Part shown: piece by piece, positions 1 through 8,425 of the stretch
Position numbering within the stretch: the stretch's first letter is position 1
Layout: every line of letters begins with the position of its first letter
Origin: Smittium culicis
Lineage: Eukaryota > Kickxellomycota > Harpellomycetes > Harpellales > Legeriomycetaceae
Assembly: GCA_001970855.1 (NCBI GenBank)
Contig: LSSN01004769.1
Coordinates: forward strand, 1-19,630
Length of the DNA: 19,630 nt
Direction of reading: 5' to 3'
Translations under genes and position numbers: made by a program
Notes under the pieces: model-generated
Told to the model about the DNA's origin: nothing
The model's input: only the letters and a program-made list of their open reading frames with translations
The model's database searches: none

Positions 1-1
1 G

Positions 2-628
2 CGCATCAGGGATGAACTGGGCATAAGCTCAGTGTTCATGCGCACCAGCACAGCCCGTGAGCGTGCATACCACAAATGGCCTACCTCAAAAACATGGATC
101 GCCGACCTCATCAAGTCACCGATGAAGGCCCGGATGGCAACCTGGGTGACCGGGAGTGCCCGGTGGATCAAAAAATTTTGCACTAAAGATTTAAACGGTC
201 AGACTATCATCACGATAGTCGACCGGAAACGACGAAATAACCGGTCTGTAATCCACCGGTGGACGGTGGACCGAAAAATTGGGAAAAAAGGCAACTGGGT
301 TGACCTTCAAGCAATGTATCCGGACCTGAAGCTGGGCCTTCAGGACATTGGGAAAATGCGTATGGGCACATTCCGGACTGCCCAGCGCCTGTCGAACATG
401 AAAATCGTCCACCAAAAATTCAAAAATTTTTGCCCCTGCTGCAACATCTATGTGCCTGAGACGGTCGACCACATACTTCTGAGCTGCAGCCGGTGGCGAA
501 ATCACCGATCATCGACGATCGGCCGGTTCATACCGATGCCGATCCGCTCTGACGAAAAAAATTTACTTTCGAATTTCAACGAAGCCCGGTTGGGGCTAGT
601 TGGAAAACTCCTTGGGGGGGGAGTCTAA
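2..628 (+). pseudogene. LINE ORF2 C-terminal fragment with CCHC-type zinc knuckle (partial)
   Basis: An open frame runs from the window edge to TAA at 626-628, giving about 208 codons. It matches the region downstream of the reverse-transcriptase domain in the minus-strand copy, including the shared MRTSTARERAYHKW stretch. Near its C-terminus it has a C-x2-C-x9-H-x4-C zinc-knuckle pattern (CPCC, then VDHILLSC), as often found at the end of LINE ORF2 proteins, where it is thought to help bind the element RNA. No stop or frameshift is visible in this segment, so it is better preserved than the other copy. The catalytic RT part is outside the window, so it is unknown whether the full copy is active. 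The ATG at 38 is internal to the ancestral ORF, not a true start. Confidence 0.8.
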
Positions 629-720
629 ACAATCTTTGAGCCAGCTTCGAGCTGGCACCGCCGATCAAAATTTTGAGCTGGAAACAGCCAAATTTTTGAA
701 CGGCATCCGCGTGCCCAGGA

Positions 721-744
721 CACTTATACTGCAAAGTATAAGTG
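721..744 (+). other. Perfect 10-bp hairpin with GCAA (GNRA) tetraloop in the LINE 3' tail
   Basis: CACTTATACT (721-730) and AGTATAAGTG (735-744) are exact reverse complements around the loop GCAA (731-734). It lies about 70 bases before the 3' end of the element. In stringent-type LINEs the reverse transcriptase recognises a 3' stem-loop of the template RNA, so a role as RT recognition site is plausible but inferred. The other copy keeps the hairpin position in weakened form, around 17197-17218. Confidence 0.6.
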
Positions 745-811
745 ATTCACCAGCCCCCTTGAACCAATGCCCAGTGGGTTTGGAGCTGCTAGAGCGGCGG
801 AGGGGGGTATG

Positions 812-1888
812 TTGAAAAAATACTTTTTTAAAATAGTTTTTTTTTATACTTTTATACTATGTTTAATAAACTCTCTGTGGCAAAAATAAAAAATCTAAAA
901 TAAGTTTCATATTCTAAAAGTCTAAAATTTTTTTTAAATTCTGCATTTTCTATAAAATTTTCCGTTTGAATATATGTTTTACATTTATATTTTTAATTTA
1001 ATAATCATAGTATGATCTAATTCTCAACATCAGACTTATTTTATTGATTCCAGATTTTCTAATAGATATAATTTCTAAAAAATAAAGAAATTTAGTCAAT
1101 TTTACTAAATTTTATTATTTATAATTTATTTTTATGACTTAATTTAATATTTTCGACCCGCAAAATACCTGGAAAAACTTTTAGAATTTCCTATAAAAAG
1201 TATAAACTATTCTAGAACTCCAAATATTTTCCTTTTTAACTATTTTTGACATTAGAACCGCGGATTTTATATGATATTTTCCCTTTAGAATACATAAAAT
1301 TACTAAATAGAAATTTTTGATTCTGACTCATTATTTATTTTTTTTCTACCATAAATTCGAATATATTGCATTAATTTTTAATAAGAGTTATTTCAAATTG
1401 TCTGTTAATAATTTCATATTTCTAAACCTTCATTATTTAGAGCATCTAGGTCGAGAAATAATTTTATAAAAAATCAGTAAATTATGATCAATAGTATTGA
1501 CTAATATATTATATTTATATTTAATGTGTTTTAGTCTGTTCCATGTTCTTTGTAGTTTTGGGATTTTGGAAAATATTGAATTTTATAGTAAATAAACCAT
1601 AAAATATTTAGCCCAGAATTCAATATCCTGACTTTCAATGGCTAAAATATTATTAATTAGATATATTTACTGTTATATTAAAGTACGAATTGAGCTTTTA
1701 ATGATTTTTAGAATCTAAAATCGATTTTTTGAATTTTTATACATACAGATCTAGTTCGCATTAATTTCAATTTAAAATCGAAAATTTAAAAATATATTAT
1801 AATAAGCCTTTAATAAAATAATTTTGACTTAATTTTATTTTAAAAAAAGTAAAAAAGATATTAGAAGTGTAGATAATTTCCAAAAGCT
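812..1888. other. AT-rich intergenic stretch
   Basis: Long A and T runs with stops in all frames. No gene, RNA gene or clear repeat is visible. Near 1940-1975 a low-complexity TATA/AAATA stretch occurs. Confidence 0.6.
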
Positions 1889-3136
1889 ATGATAATAAGA
1901 ATAGTGAATATTATTCAATTTAAAGTTTTCCCTAGATTTATAACTATATATATAAATATATAAATATACAAATAAAATTTAACATTTAATTAGAATTATC
2001 TATATTTTGATACAGTTTAGCTCTTAAAAGGGCTAAAATGTATAAATTCAGACGAAAGCAGGAAAGAAATATTAATACAGGAGATAGATAAGATCAAAAA
2101 TCAACTGTATATTGACCACAAATACATAGTTAGCTTACAAAGCATCGAAGATGCATCAACATATTTAATTAAAAATGACTCAATTGAAAGTTTTAACAAC
2201 AATGATATTCATGAAATAAACTGCAGGCCTAAATTACGTTGGATAGCAGAACATTGGCCGATATAAATATCTAGAAAGCACAAATTTCTATACCACTATC
2301 ATAACTTTGCTCAATTCCAAGAATGATTTCAAAACCTATCTCAATACATAGAAACTTACCACTTACAAATCCAAGATCTTGTCAAATTATTAGAACGGTT
2401 TCAAGAACCTTTCAGATCCCAATCCTTAGACATTTCCTAATTAAAATTCCAAGAAATTTCATAATTTCAATCCCATGACCTTAGCTAATTCTAATCCCAA
2501 GACCTTAGCTAATTCTAATACCATGACCTTAGCTAATTCTAATACCACGACCTTAGCTAATTCTAATCCCAAGACGGATCCCAAGACCATATTCCTTCCC
2601 AATCTCGATATCATGACGAATTAAAATATCTTACACGATTCTCAGACCGATATCAAGACCATTACAAAAGTATTTCCCAATCTATAAAAGATTTTTGTCT
2701 CATATTAGAAAGTCAAACTTAATATATGATCCAAAGATATGCCTTGGCTACAATATAAATATATTTTTAAGCCACGTAACCAAGTCCCCAGATGATATAA
2801 ATATCTAAAAAACATACTGAGAAATAAAATTTATAGATCTTGCAGCAAAATATTGGAATTAAGACTTAATTCAGTACCCAAGATAGAGTTGTGATTCTTT
2901 CTTTACGAAATATAATAAAGAAAGAAAGCCAAAATAAGGGCTCAATATCAAGGTCATATGAAAATTTAAGTGATGATGACTTCTTCAAAGAAATTCTAAA
3001 TTAATAATTAATGTGTGATAAATTCAGATAATAATTTATTGATAAATATGGGTATAAAGAATTTGATTAAGGTATTTAATACATTAATCATCTTAAATTA
3101 AAACTCTTCAAAAGATATGATCTACATATAAAACGA
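1889..3136 (+). pseudogene. Glutamine-rich reading frame interrupted almost only by TAA (function unknown)
   Basis: One frame (codons starting at 1889, 2021, 2264 and so on) reads coherently for about 410 codons if TAA/TAG positions are taken as former or recoded glutamine. From 2021 to 3136 it holds about 24 TAA, one TAG (2834) and one TGA (2324), beside about 26 CAA/CAG glutamine codons. The stretches 2021-2263, 2567-2719 and 2870-3001 have no stop and a protein-like composition, for example LSDDDFFKEILN near 2966-3001. No frameshift is needed across the region. A possible donor (GTATCT at 3137) and exon-like pieces at 3262-3291 and from 3370 may extend it. No protein family was recognised. 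The likeliest explanation is a gene decayed by C-to-T changes (CAA to TAA); a frame written in a UAR=Gln code is the alternative. In such AT-rich DNA, chance cannot be excluded. Confidence 0.4.
2477..2572 (+). repeat. 24-bp tandem repeat, four units
   Basis: Four head-to-tail units start at 2477, 2501, 2525 and 2549. All share GACCTTAGCTAATTCTAAT and differ only in the last five bases (CCCAA, ACCAT, ACCAC, CCCAA). The period is eight codons, in phase with the interrupted frame around it, where each unit reads as D-L-S-stop-F-stop-x-x. An imperfect continuation (GACGGATCCCAA) follows at 2573. Confidence 0.9.
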
Positions 3137-5063
3137 GTATCTTTATTATGTTATTGTTTATTTTCCAAAATTTCGATTTTTTAAACTGAATTTTTTCGAT
3201 TATACTTACAATATGTAATTGGAATTTTTTCATGTAACCATTAATTTTTAATAATTTTTAGCTTGTTGGATTACAAACGATTATTCAAGGAGTAAGTGAA
3301 TAAAACTTTTGAAATTTCAACATTCATGGTTTGCAAAATAATGTATTTTTTTTTTGATTATTTTATTAGATGCAGAGTTTTGGATTAGATTAAAACAAAA
3401 AGATGTAAATTAGTATTTTTAAAAGTAGCATACAATTTGATTAAGATTTATGTTTGGGCGAAAATGAATTTGCTTCGATATTCTACTATTAGAAAATATG
3501 GTATTTTCTATTTAAAAGATATAAAAGATTTTAACCTAGAAAAATCTTTTTTAACTTTTTCCAACACTTCTTTATTCCTCATCCATTTTTTAACTGTTTA
3601 ATTATATTGCATATAGTTACGTAACAGCTTTTTTTTAGAGCTTTTACTATTGTAGAGAGTATACCTTATTAGAAGACAAAATTCAGACAGAAATATAATT
3701 TCACCAGCAGCTCTTATGTAAATTTATTAGTTAAAATCTACACCAGAATAAGGGGTGGGGAAAGTGACTAAAGTTGCATTTAATTTTAGTAAATAAAATT
3801 ATACTTTGTTTAATAAATAAATAAATAAATCGAGAGAGAAAGAAAGATAATAAATAAATAAATAAATCGAGAGAGAAAGAAAGATAATAAATGTATAAGC
3901 CAAATAAAAACAGGATGATAAATATATTGACAACTGAGTGATTATAATTTAAAGTCAAATTTCTTATATAATTTTTATAAAGAGATGTGGGTTTAATAGT
4001 TGAAAAATGAGTATAAACAGGAAACGGAAATTTTAATAAAACGAAAATTATAATTTTTACAGCTATAAACTGAATGAAAAGTTTAGTAGGTATTTTTTTT
4101 TGAGTCTTCATGCCTAGTTTATATTTTATTTTCGAGAGCATTTACTACAAAATTTTAAATCCTCAGACTCAGAAAAATCAACCTAAAAAAAGCTTATGCA
4201 TAGGATTACTATTTTTTTTTTTAAACTTAAAACATTTAACATAAATAAAAGTATAGTAGCTAATTTTAGCTAAATATATTTTTTTATCAAAATATTTATT
4301 GGTTGTGCACAGTATATTTTAAAAATAATCTAACTAGATTAATTTGTTTACAATCAATTTCCCTCTTGGCCATAAGGTCATCCGTACCATATATTCATTT
4401 TGTCAAGGGTATTTTACCATTACATAAGTAATGTTTTTACTTGAAGACGTGAAATCCAATTTAATACAATTTTTCGATTTTTGGTTTTTATAAGTTTCTC
4501 CTTCGTTATGGCTGACTTTTATATAACAGAATACAAAATTATTTTTCTACAAGTTGTAAAAGGCGCTATTAGGTTACTATAGCTATTTGGTTGAGTTTCC
4601 CAAGGCATAAAGGGCACCTCAGCTTGGACATAATTGTATTAAGCAGCCTAAATTAGCCACTGGTATTAAAACAGGCTTATTTCGCTATTAGATGGCGTTT
4701 CGATATTTTGAACTAGTATTAATTTTCTGAGCCAATAGATATTGAGTATTTATTTTTTCAAAATTACAAAAAATATTTTACTTGGCTTTGGCTCTTGAAG
4801 CACAACAATATGCTGATTTAGGGCCAAAAATTTTTTATTTACTGGAAATTTGGAATTTGCGCACAGTTTGATAATTTAGCATCAATTATCATGAGCTAAT
4901 TTAAATTAGAAAAGTTGTATACTTGCTGGCGAGTTACAATTTAAACCCCTTTACACTATCTAAGTTGTAAAAAGTCATTATTTAGACGCCTTCTAAAATA
5001 AATAATAGATTTAATAGAAAATTTACACTTATTTTCTACATATTCTCATCTAGCTTGCACCTG
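3137..5063. other. AT-rich intergenic stretch with exon-like scraps
   Basis: No convincing standard-code gene is present. At 3262-3291 a 30-base piece is bounded by TTTTTAG and GTAAGTG, like a small exon, and from 3370 another acceptor-like site opens a frame broken only by TAA/TAG for some 70 codons; both may belong to the interrupted frame upstream. A hydrophobic minus-strand frame at 3731-4141 is judged an artefact of AT-rich sequence. No clear core promoter for the transporter at 5064 was recognised. Confidence 0.45.
3811..3884 (+). repeat. Perfect 37-bp tandem duplication
   Basis: Two identical 37-bp units (3811-3847 and 3848-3884) each consist of (TAAA)n followed by a purine-rich GAGAGAGAAAGAAAGA segment. 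The start of a third unit follows at 3885-3892. This looks like recent slippage or unequal exchange. Confidence 0.9.
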
Positions 5064-6908
5064 ATGTCTAATTTGGAATTTAAAGATGTTAGCTTCAGCA
5101 TTAACAAAAAATCAAATACAAAGCACATCCTTAGGAACGTAAGCGGAAGTTTCAAAAGCGGCGAAATGGTTGCAATAATCGGCGGTTCGGGTGTAGGAAA
5201 AACTACTTTACTCAATGTCCTTTCCGGAAGGATTTTAGGGGGCACTTTATCTGGTCAAGTTCTTTTTAATGGGAAAAAGCGCGATAAGAAAACTTTCAAG
5301 AAGGATGTAGCTTATGTAGAACAAGACGATGTTTTATTTCCTACTTTAACAGTCAAAGAAACGATATCATATGCAGCCGATTTTCGCCTTTCAAATGTAG
5401 ATTTCAACAAACATCAAAAAGCCGAGCGAGTTAGAGATGTAATTAAAAGCTTAAGATTGGCCAGCGTTGAGAATAGTTATATCGGCGATGAAAGGAACAA
5501 AGGTTTATCTGGTGGCGAGAAAAAGCGTGTTAGTATTGGCGTGGAAATAGTTACTCAGCCAAGAATTTTTATTCTCGATGAGCCTACATCGGGCCTTGAT
5601 AGCAACTCTTCTTTGGTTATTGTTAATTTAATGAAAGAAATCGCCCTTATGGAGAATTTAATTTGTATATCCTCTATTCACCAACCTAGCTCAAAAGTTT
5701 TCTATACATTCGATAAAGTCATATTAATGGCTCCTACTTGCATAATTTACTTTGGCACTACAAAAGATTCTCTTGAATACTTCTCTTCCATCGGATATAA
5801 TTGTCCCCCACTTGAAAACCCTGCAGATTTTTTAATTGATATAATTTCAATCGATTATGAGAATAGCAACAATTTTAAAAATACTCTCGATAGAATCGAA
5901 AGGCTGAAAAGGGCTTGGGATGAATACACTAGAATCAATGGTCATATTTATATTCCCAGAAAAGATCTTTTTCATTCGGAAATATCAAGTACATCTCGTA
6001 GTGCTATTCCTTTTTTAACTAAGGAGCTCTATGATAGCTACGAATTACCGTCTTGGAGAAATAGCTGGTACACAGAGTTTTCTTCATTGCTAAAAAGGTC
6101 TTGGGTCAGACAACTGAGGGATAAGTATGCACTAACATCATTGTTCTTCAGTTCATTTTTCACGATGTTTTTACTTGGTTTTACATTCTTTAACCAAACT
6201 TCTGGGATTTTCGAAATTACCAACAAGATCGGCCTAATATACTTAATTGCTGTTAATATGGCAATCCCAGTTGCTATTCCTCTAATATCGGTTCTCACTC
6301 AAGAGATGTTGGTAATGACAAAGGAAAGAGCTAGCGGATCTTATCGAATGTCTGCTTATTTCTTATCTGGAATCCTCACAGTCGTGCCAATATCTTTATT
6401 TTCAAGCTTTATTTCTCTTAACGGAATTTATTTTCTCGCAAAGCTCCAGCTTTCTGTTTACCGTTATATTATATACATTCTGATTTACTCCTCCGCCACT
6501 TTGAACTCGGTTGGTATTGCTTTCGTTTTTTCTTCTGTCTCGTCAAAAGAGCAAGTTGCGTCAATTTACACTTCTCTAATTCTTACGATTTTTATAATAT
6601 ATGGAGGTAGTTTAGTGAATATTGATACTGTTCCTATCGGTCTTTCTTGGATCCGCCACATTAACTACGTATACTACACCTACATTGCAGCAATTCAAAA
6701 CGAAATGACTGGTCTTACATTTAAATGTGACAAAAGTACTCAACAAGCATGCTTTCCTACTGGTGAGGAAGTAATTAGAGTTTTTAAACTAGACGAGCTT
6801 CCGATTTCTAACTGCATTATTGCAAATTTTGCAATGGTCATTGTCTTGTTTTTGGTATCATATCTTGCACTTAGATTCAAATCAAGACCTAACTACATCT
6901 TGATTTAG
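5064..6908 (+). CDS. ABCG/White-family half-transporter (614 aa)
   Basis: This is an ATP-driven membrane exporter of the ABCG type, with an N-terminal nucleotide-binding domain followed by one membrane domain; such half-transporters work as dimers. The domain shows Walker A (GGSGVGKTT, residues 40-48), the Q-loop Gln87, the signature LSGGE (148-152), Walker B (IFILDEP, 168-174), the D-loop SGLD (176-179), the H-loop His206, and the ABCG-typical NPADF (252-256). About six membrane segments follow, near 355-377, 387-411, 431-455, 466-491, 498-516 and 583-604. The loop before the last has Cys555 and Cys563, placed like the disulphide-forming loop of relatives. The ERASGSYRMSAYF segment (421-433) is also family-typical. 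The first ATG is at 5064, giving 614 residues, a normal length. It is intronless and ends with TAG. The substrate cannot be told from sequence; lipid, pigment precursor or drug export are all possible. Confidence 0.95.
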   Translation: MSNLEFKDVSFSINKKSNTKHILRNVSGSFKSGEMVAIIGGSGVGKTTLLNVLSGRILGGTLSGQVLFNGKKRDKKTFKKDVAYVEQDDVLFPTLTVKETISYAADFRLSNVDFNKHQKAERVRDVIKSLRLASVENSYIGDERNKGLSGGEKKRVSIGVEIVTQPRIFILDEPTSGLDSNSSLVIVNLMKEIALMENLICISSIHQPSSKVFYTFDKVILMAPTCIIYFGTTKDSLEYFSSIGYNCPPLENPADFLIDIISIDYENSNNFKNTLDRIERLKRAWDEYTRINGHIYIPRKDLFHSEISSTSRSAIPFLTKELYDSYELPSWRNSWYTEFSSLLKRSWVRQLRDKYALTSLFFSSFFTMFLLGFTFFNQTSGIFEITNKIGLIYLIAVNMAIPVAIPLISVLTQEMLVMTKERASGSYRMSAYFLSGILTVVPISLFSSFISLNGIYFLAKLQLSVYRYIIYILIYSSATLNSVGIAFVFSSVSSKEQVASIYTSLILTIFIIYGGSLVNIDTVPIGLSWIRHINYVYYTYIAAIQNEMTGLTFKCDKSTQQACFPTGEEVIRVFKLDELPISNCIIANFAMVIVLFLVSYLALRFKSRPNYILI

Positions 6909-7183
6909 CGTTATGATGATTGTTTTATGTATTTTTATTCGCTCAGCTATCTCATATCATTAAATTATTCTCATATTTTTATTTTTACATTAACACTTAA
7001 AACTATTCTCTAAATTTTGCTAATAAATTATTATTATAATTTTCAGCACTCATAAAATTAATAAGCTAATAGGATTGTATTGATTCCATATATTCAAGCA
7101 GTTCACCCCTAAACTATTGTTATTTTTTTTATAGCAAGCTACAAATTTTTTAAATTTAATGATAACTCTAATTACGAGTTTAA

Positions 7184-7371
7184 CTCTTTCTCAAGCGGTA
7201 GATTATTTTTTATCTACCAAATATATCAACTACATTCATTACAAACAATTTAGTTTCGCTGCCTTTAGAAATATTGGATTATTGTAATATATTGGCTAAT
7301 AATAAACTTGCTTAAAGATCACTATCGAATTAATAAATTGAATTTTTTATAGAGTGTTGGTCAGTAAAGGA
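7184..7371 (+). mobile_element. Short TTAA-flanked inverted-terminal element, diverged copy (MITE-like)
   Basis: Flanked by TTAA at 7180-7183 and 7372-7375. Its left end (CTCTTTCTCAAGCGGTAGATTATTTTT) parallels that of the element at 7859, and its right end (AGAGTGTTGGTCAGTAAAGGA) matches the other copy's right end at most positions. The interiors also share segments, for example TATTGGATTATTGTAATA here against TATTGAATAGTTGTAATA there. It is about 188 bp and has no coding capacity. The termini are more decayed than in the second copy, suggesting an older insertion. Confidence 0.55.
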
Positions 7372-7858
7372 TTAAATAGAAATTCAAAATCAAGTGAATT
7401 AGTAGAGAAATTGAAATGCCTTTTCAATTAAATAACGACATTAGCATTTTAGGAACACTTCGATCAAGCTAATTAGGTCTAAGTAAAGCACTTAGTTCGT
7501 CAGAATCTTTAGAATAAATTAAAGTCACTTATACCTTGAGTGCTTTAATTCAGATTGTAGTAATAAGGAAAAAGCATAGTTAAATTTATTACAAGTGATA
7601 TTTGAATAATTTATTTTAAATATAAGTATTACACTATTATAGATCAATCCACTAATAATTAAAATAAGGAATTTATTAATAGCTACTCAGGTGGTTCATC
7701 TCGTTTTCATAACTCTATTTACAAAATCGTGAATGCCAATTACATTATTTAACTCAAAAAAGCCCAACAAATTATATTAATTTTTGATTTTGAAAATATA
7801 AATTGAACTACTTTATTGGGGTTTTAAGGCTGCTCGGCAAATAGAAAATATTTGTTAA

Positions 7859-8027
7859 CCCTTTCACGGGCAGTAGACCATTTTTGACTACAAAATCTAT
7901 CAAATTAAATTCAGAGATCTTAATAATTATTGAATAGTTGTAATAAAAAAGCAAAATATAAATTTACTTATCAATCACTGGCGAATCATTAAATTTAATT
8001 ATTTAAAGAGTGTTGGACGGGAAAGGG
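7859..8027 (+). mobile_element. Short TTAA-flanked inverted-terminal element (piggyBac-like MITE)
   Basis: A 169-bp segment lies between two TTAA tetramers (7855-7858 and 8028-8031). The ends are imperfect inverted repeats: CCCTTTCACGGGC (7859-7871) against CCCTTTCCCGTCC read inward from 8027, matching at 10 of 13 positions. TTAA target duplication with CCC-starting termini is the known pattern of piggyBac-family elements, so a non-autonomous member of that group is the best guess. It has no ORF. A related copy lies about 0.5 kb upstream, which supports real mobility. Confidence 0.6.
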
Positions 8028-8425
8028 TTAAAAGTAGCACCAAATTAATAGATAAAACTTTTCTTAGGCCACTTTCTTTACTCAAAGTTTTAAATTGGTG
8101 GCCACAGTATTAATTATTTTTTAGCTTTACGAATTTCTGCTAAATTATTTTTATGCGGAGTCTTTTTGCAGTGCGCGACACAAAAATCAGCTTTGATCTC
8201 GCTATTAAAGTTCTATTTAAGGATATTGTTTACTTATTGGCTACTAAGATTATTTGCAGTCAATAAACTCAGTCAATTTATCGATTGGTATCTTGTTGGC
8301 TTCTAGATTTAAAATACGTTAAATTTAATTCAAACTTGAAATAATTTATAATCACATGTAAAGAGCAGCGCTTCGATACTAGATTTAACTTATTTAAACT
8401 AAGAGTTATTGAACTTTTTAAAAAT

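Larger units (their letters stand above)
1..811 (+). mobile_element. 3' end of a non-LTR retrotransposon (LINE), copy 1, cut by the window start
   Basis: This block is clearly richer in GC than the DNA that follows it. It matches the reverse complement of about 17131-17913 over long runs, with position 1 corresponding to 17913, so the two are copies of one element in opposite orientation. It contains the C-terminal part of the element's ORF (2-628) and a 3' untranslated tail with a perfect hairpin (721-744). Similarity to the other copy fades just after a G-rich stretch near 795-811, where AT-rich host DNA begins; this marks the 3' end to within a few bases. The 5' part lies outside the window. 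No target-site duplication could be identified. Confidence 0.85.
6909..8425. other. Intergenic region with two short TTAA-flanked elements
   Basis: No gene is supported between the transporter and ARP6. The region holds two related short elements (7184-7371 and 7859-8027) listed separately. The remainder is AT-rich with no recognised RNA gene or regulatory motif. Confidence 0.6.

Noticed and set aside
3731..4141. 136-codon minus-strand frame rich in Phe, Ile, Leu and Tyr.
   Set aside because: It runs through the 37-bp microsatellite duplication, has the composition expected of reversed A-rich DNA and shows no motif; membrane-like character here is an effect of AT content.
5055..5063. Upstream TTG as a start for the transporter.
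   Set aside because: In a nuclear eukaryotic gene the ATG at 5064 is the natural start, and the ABC domain begins directly after it.
7416..7620. Another frame with only TAA stops, starting with ATG at 7416.
   Set aside because: It is short and in AT-rich DNA; it shows how easily TAA-only frames arise by chance and lowers confidence in the longer case at 1889-3136.
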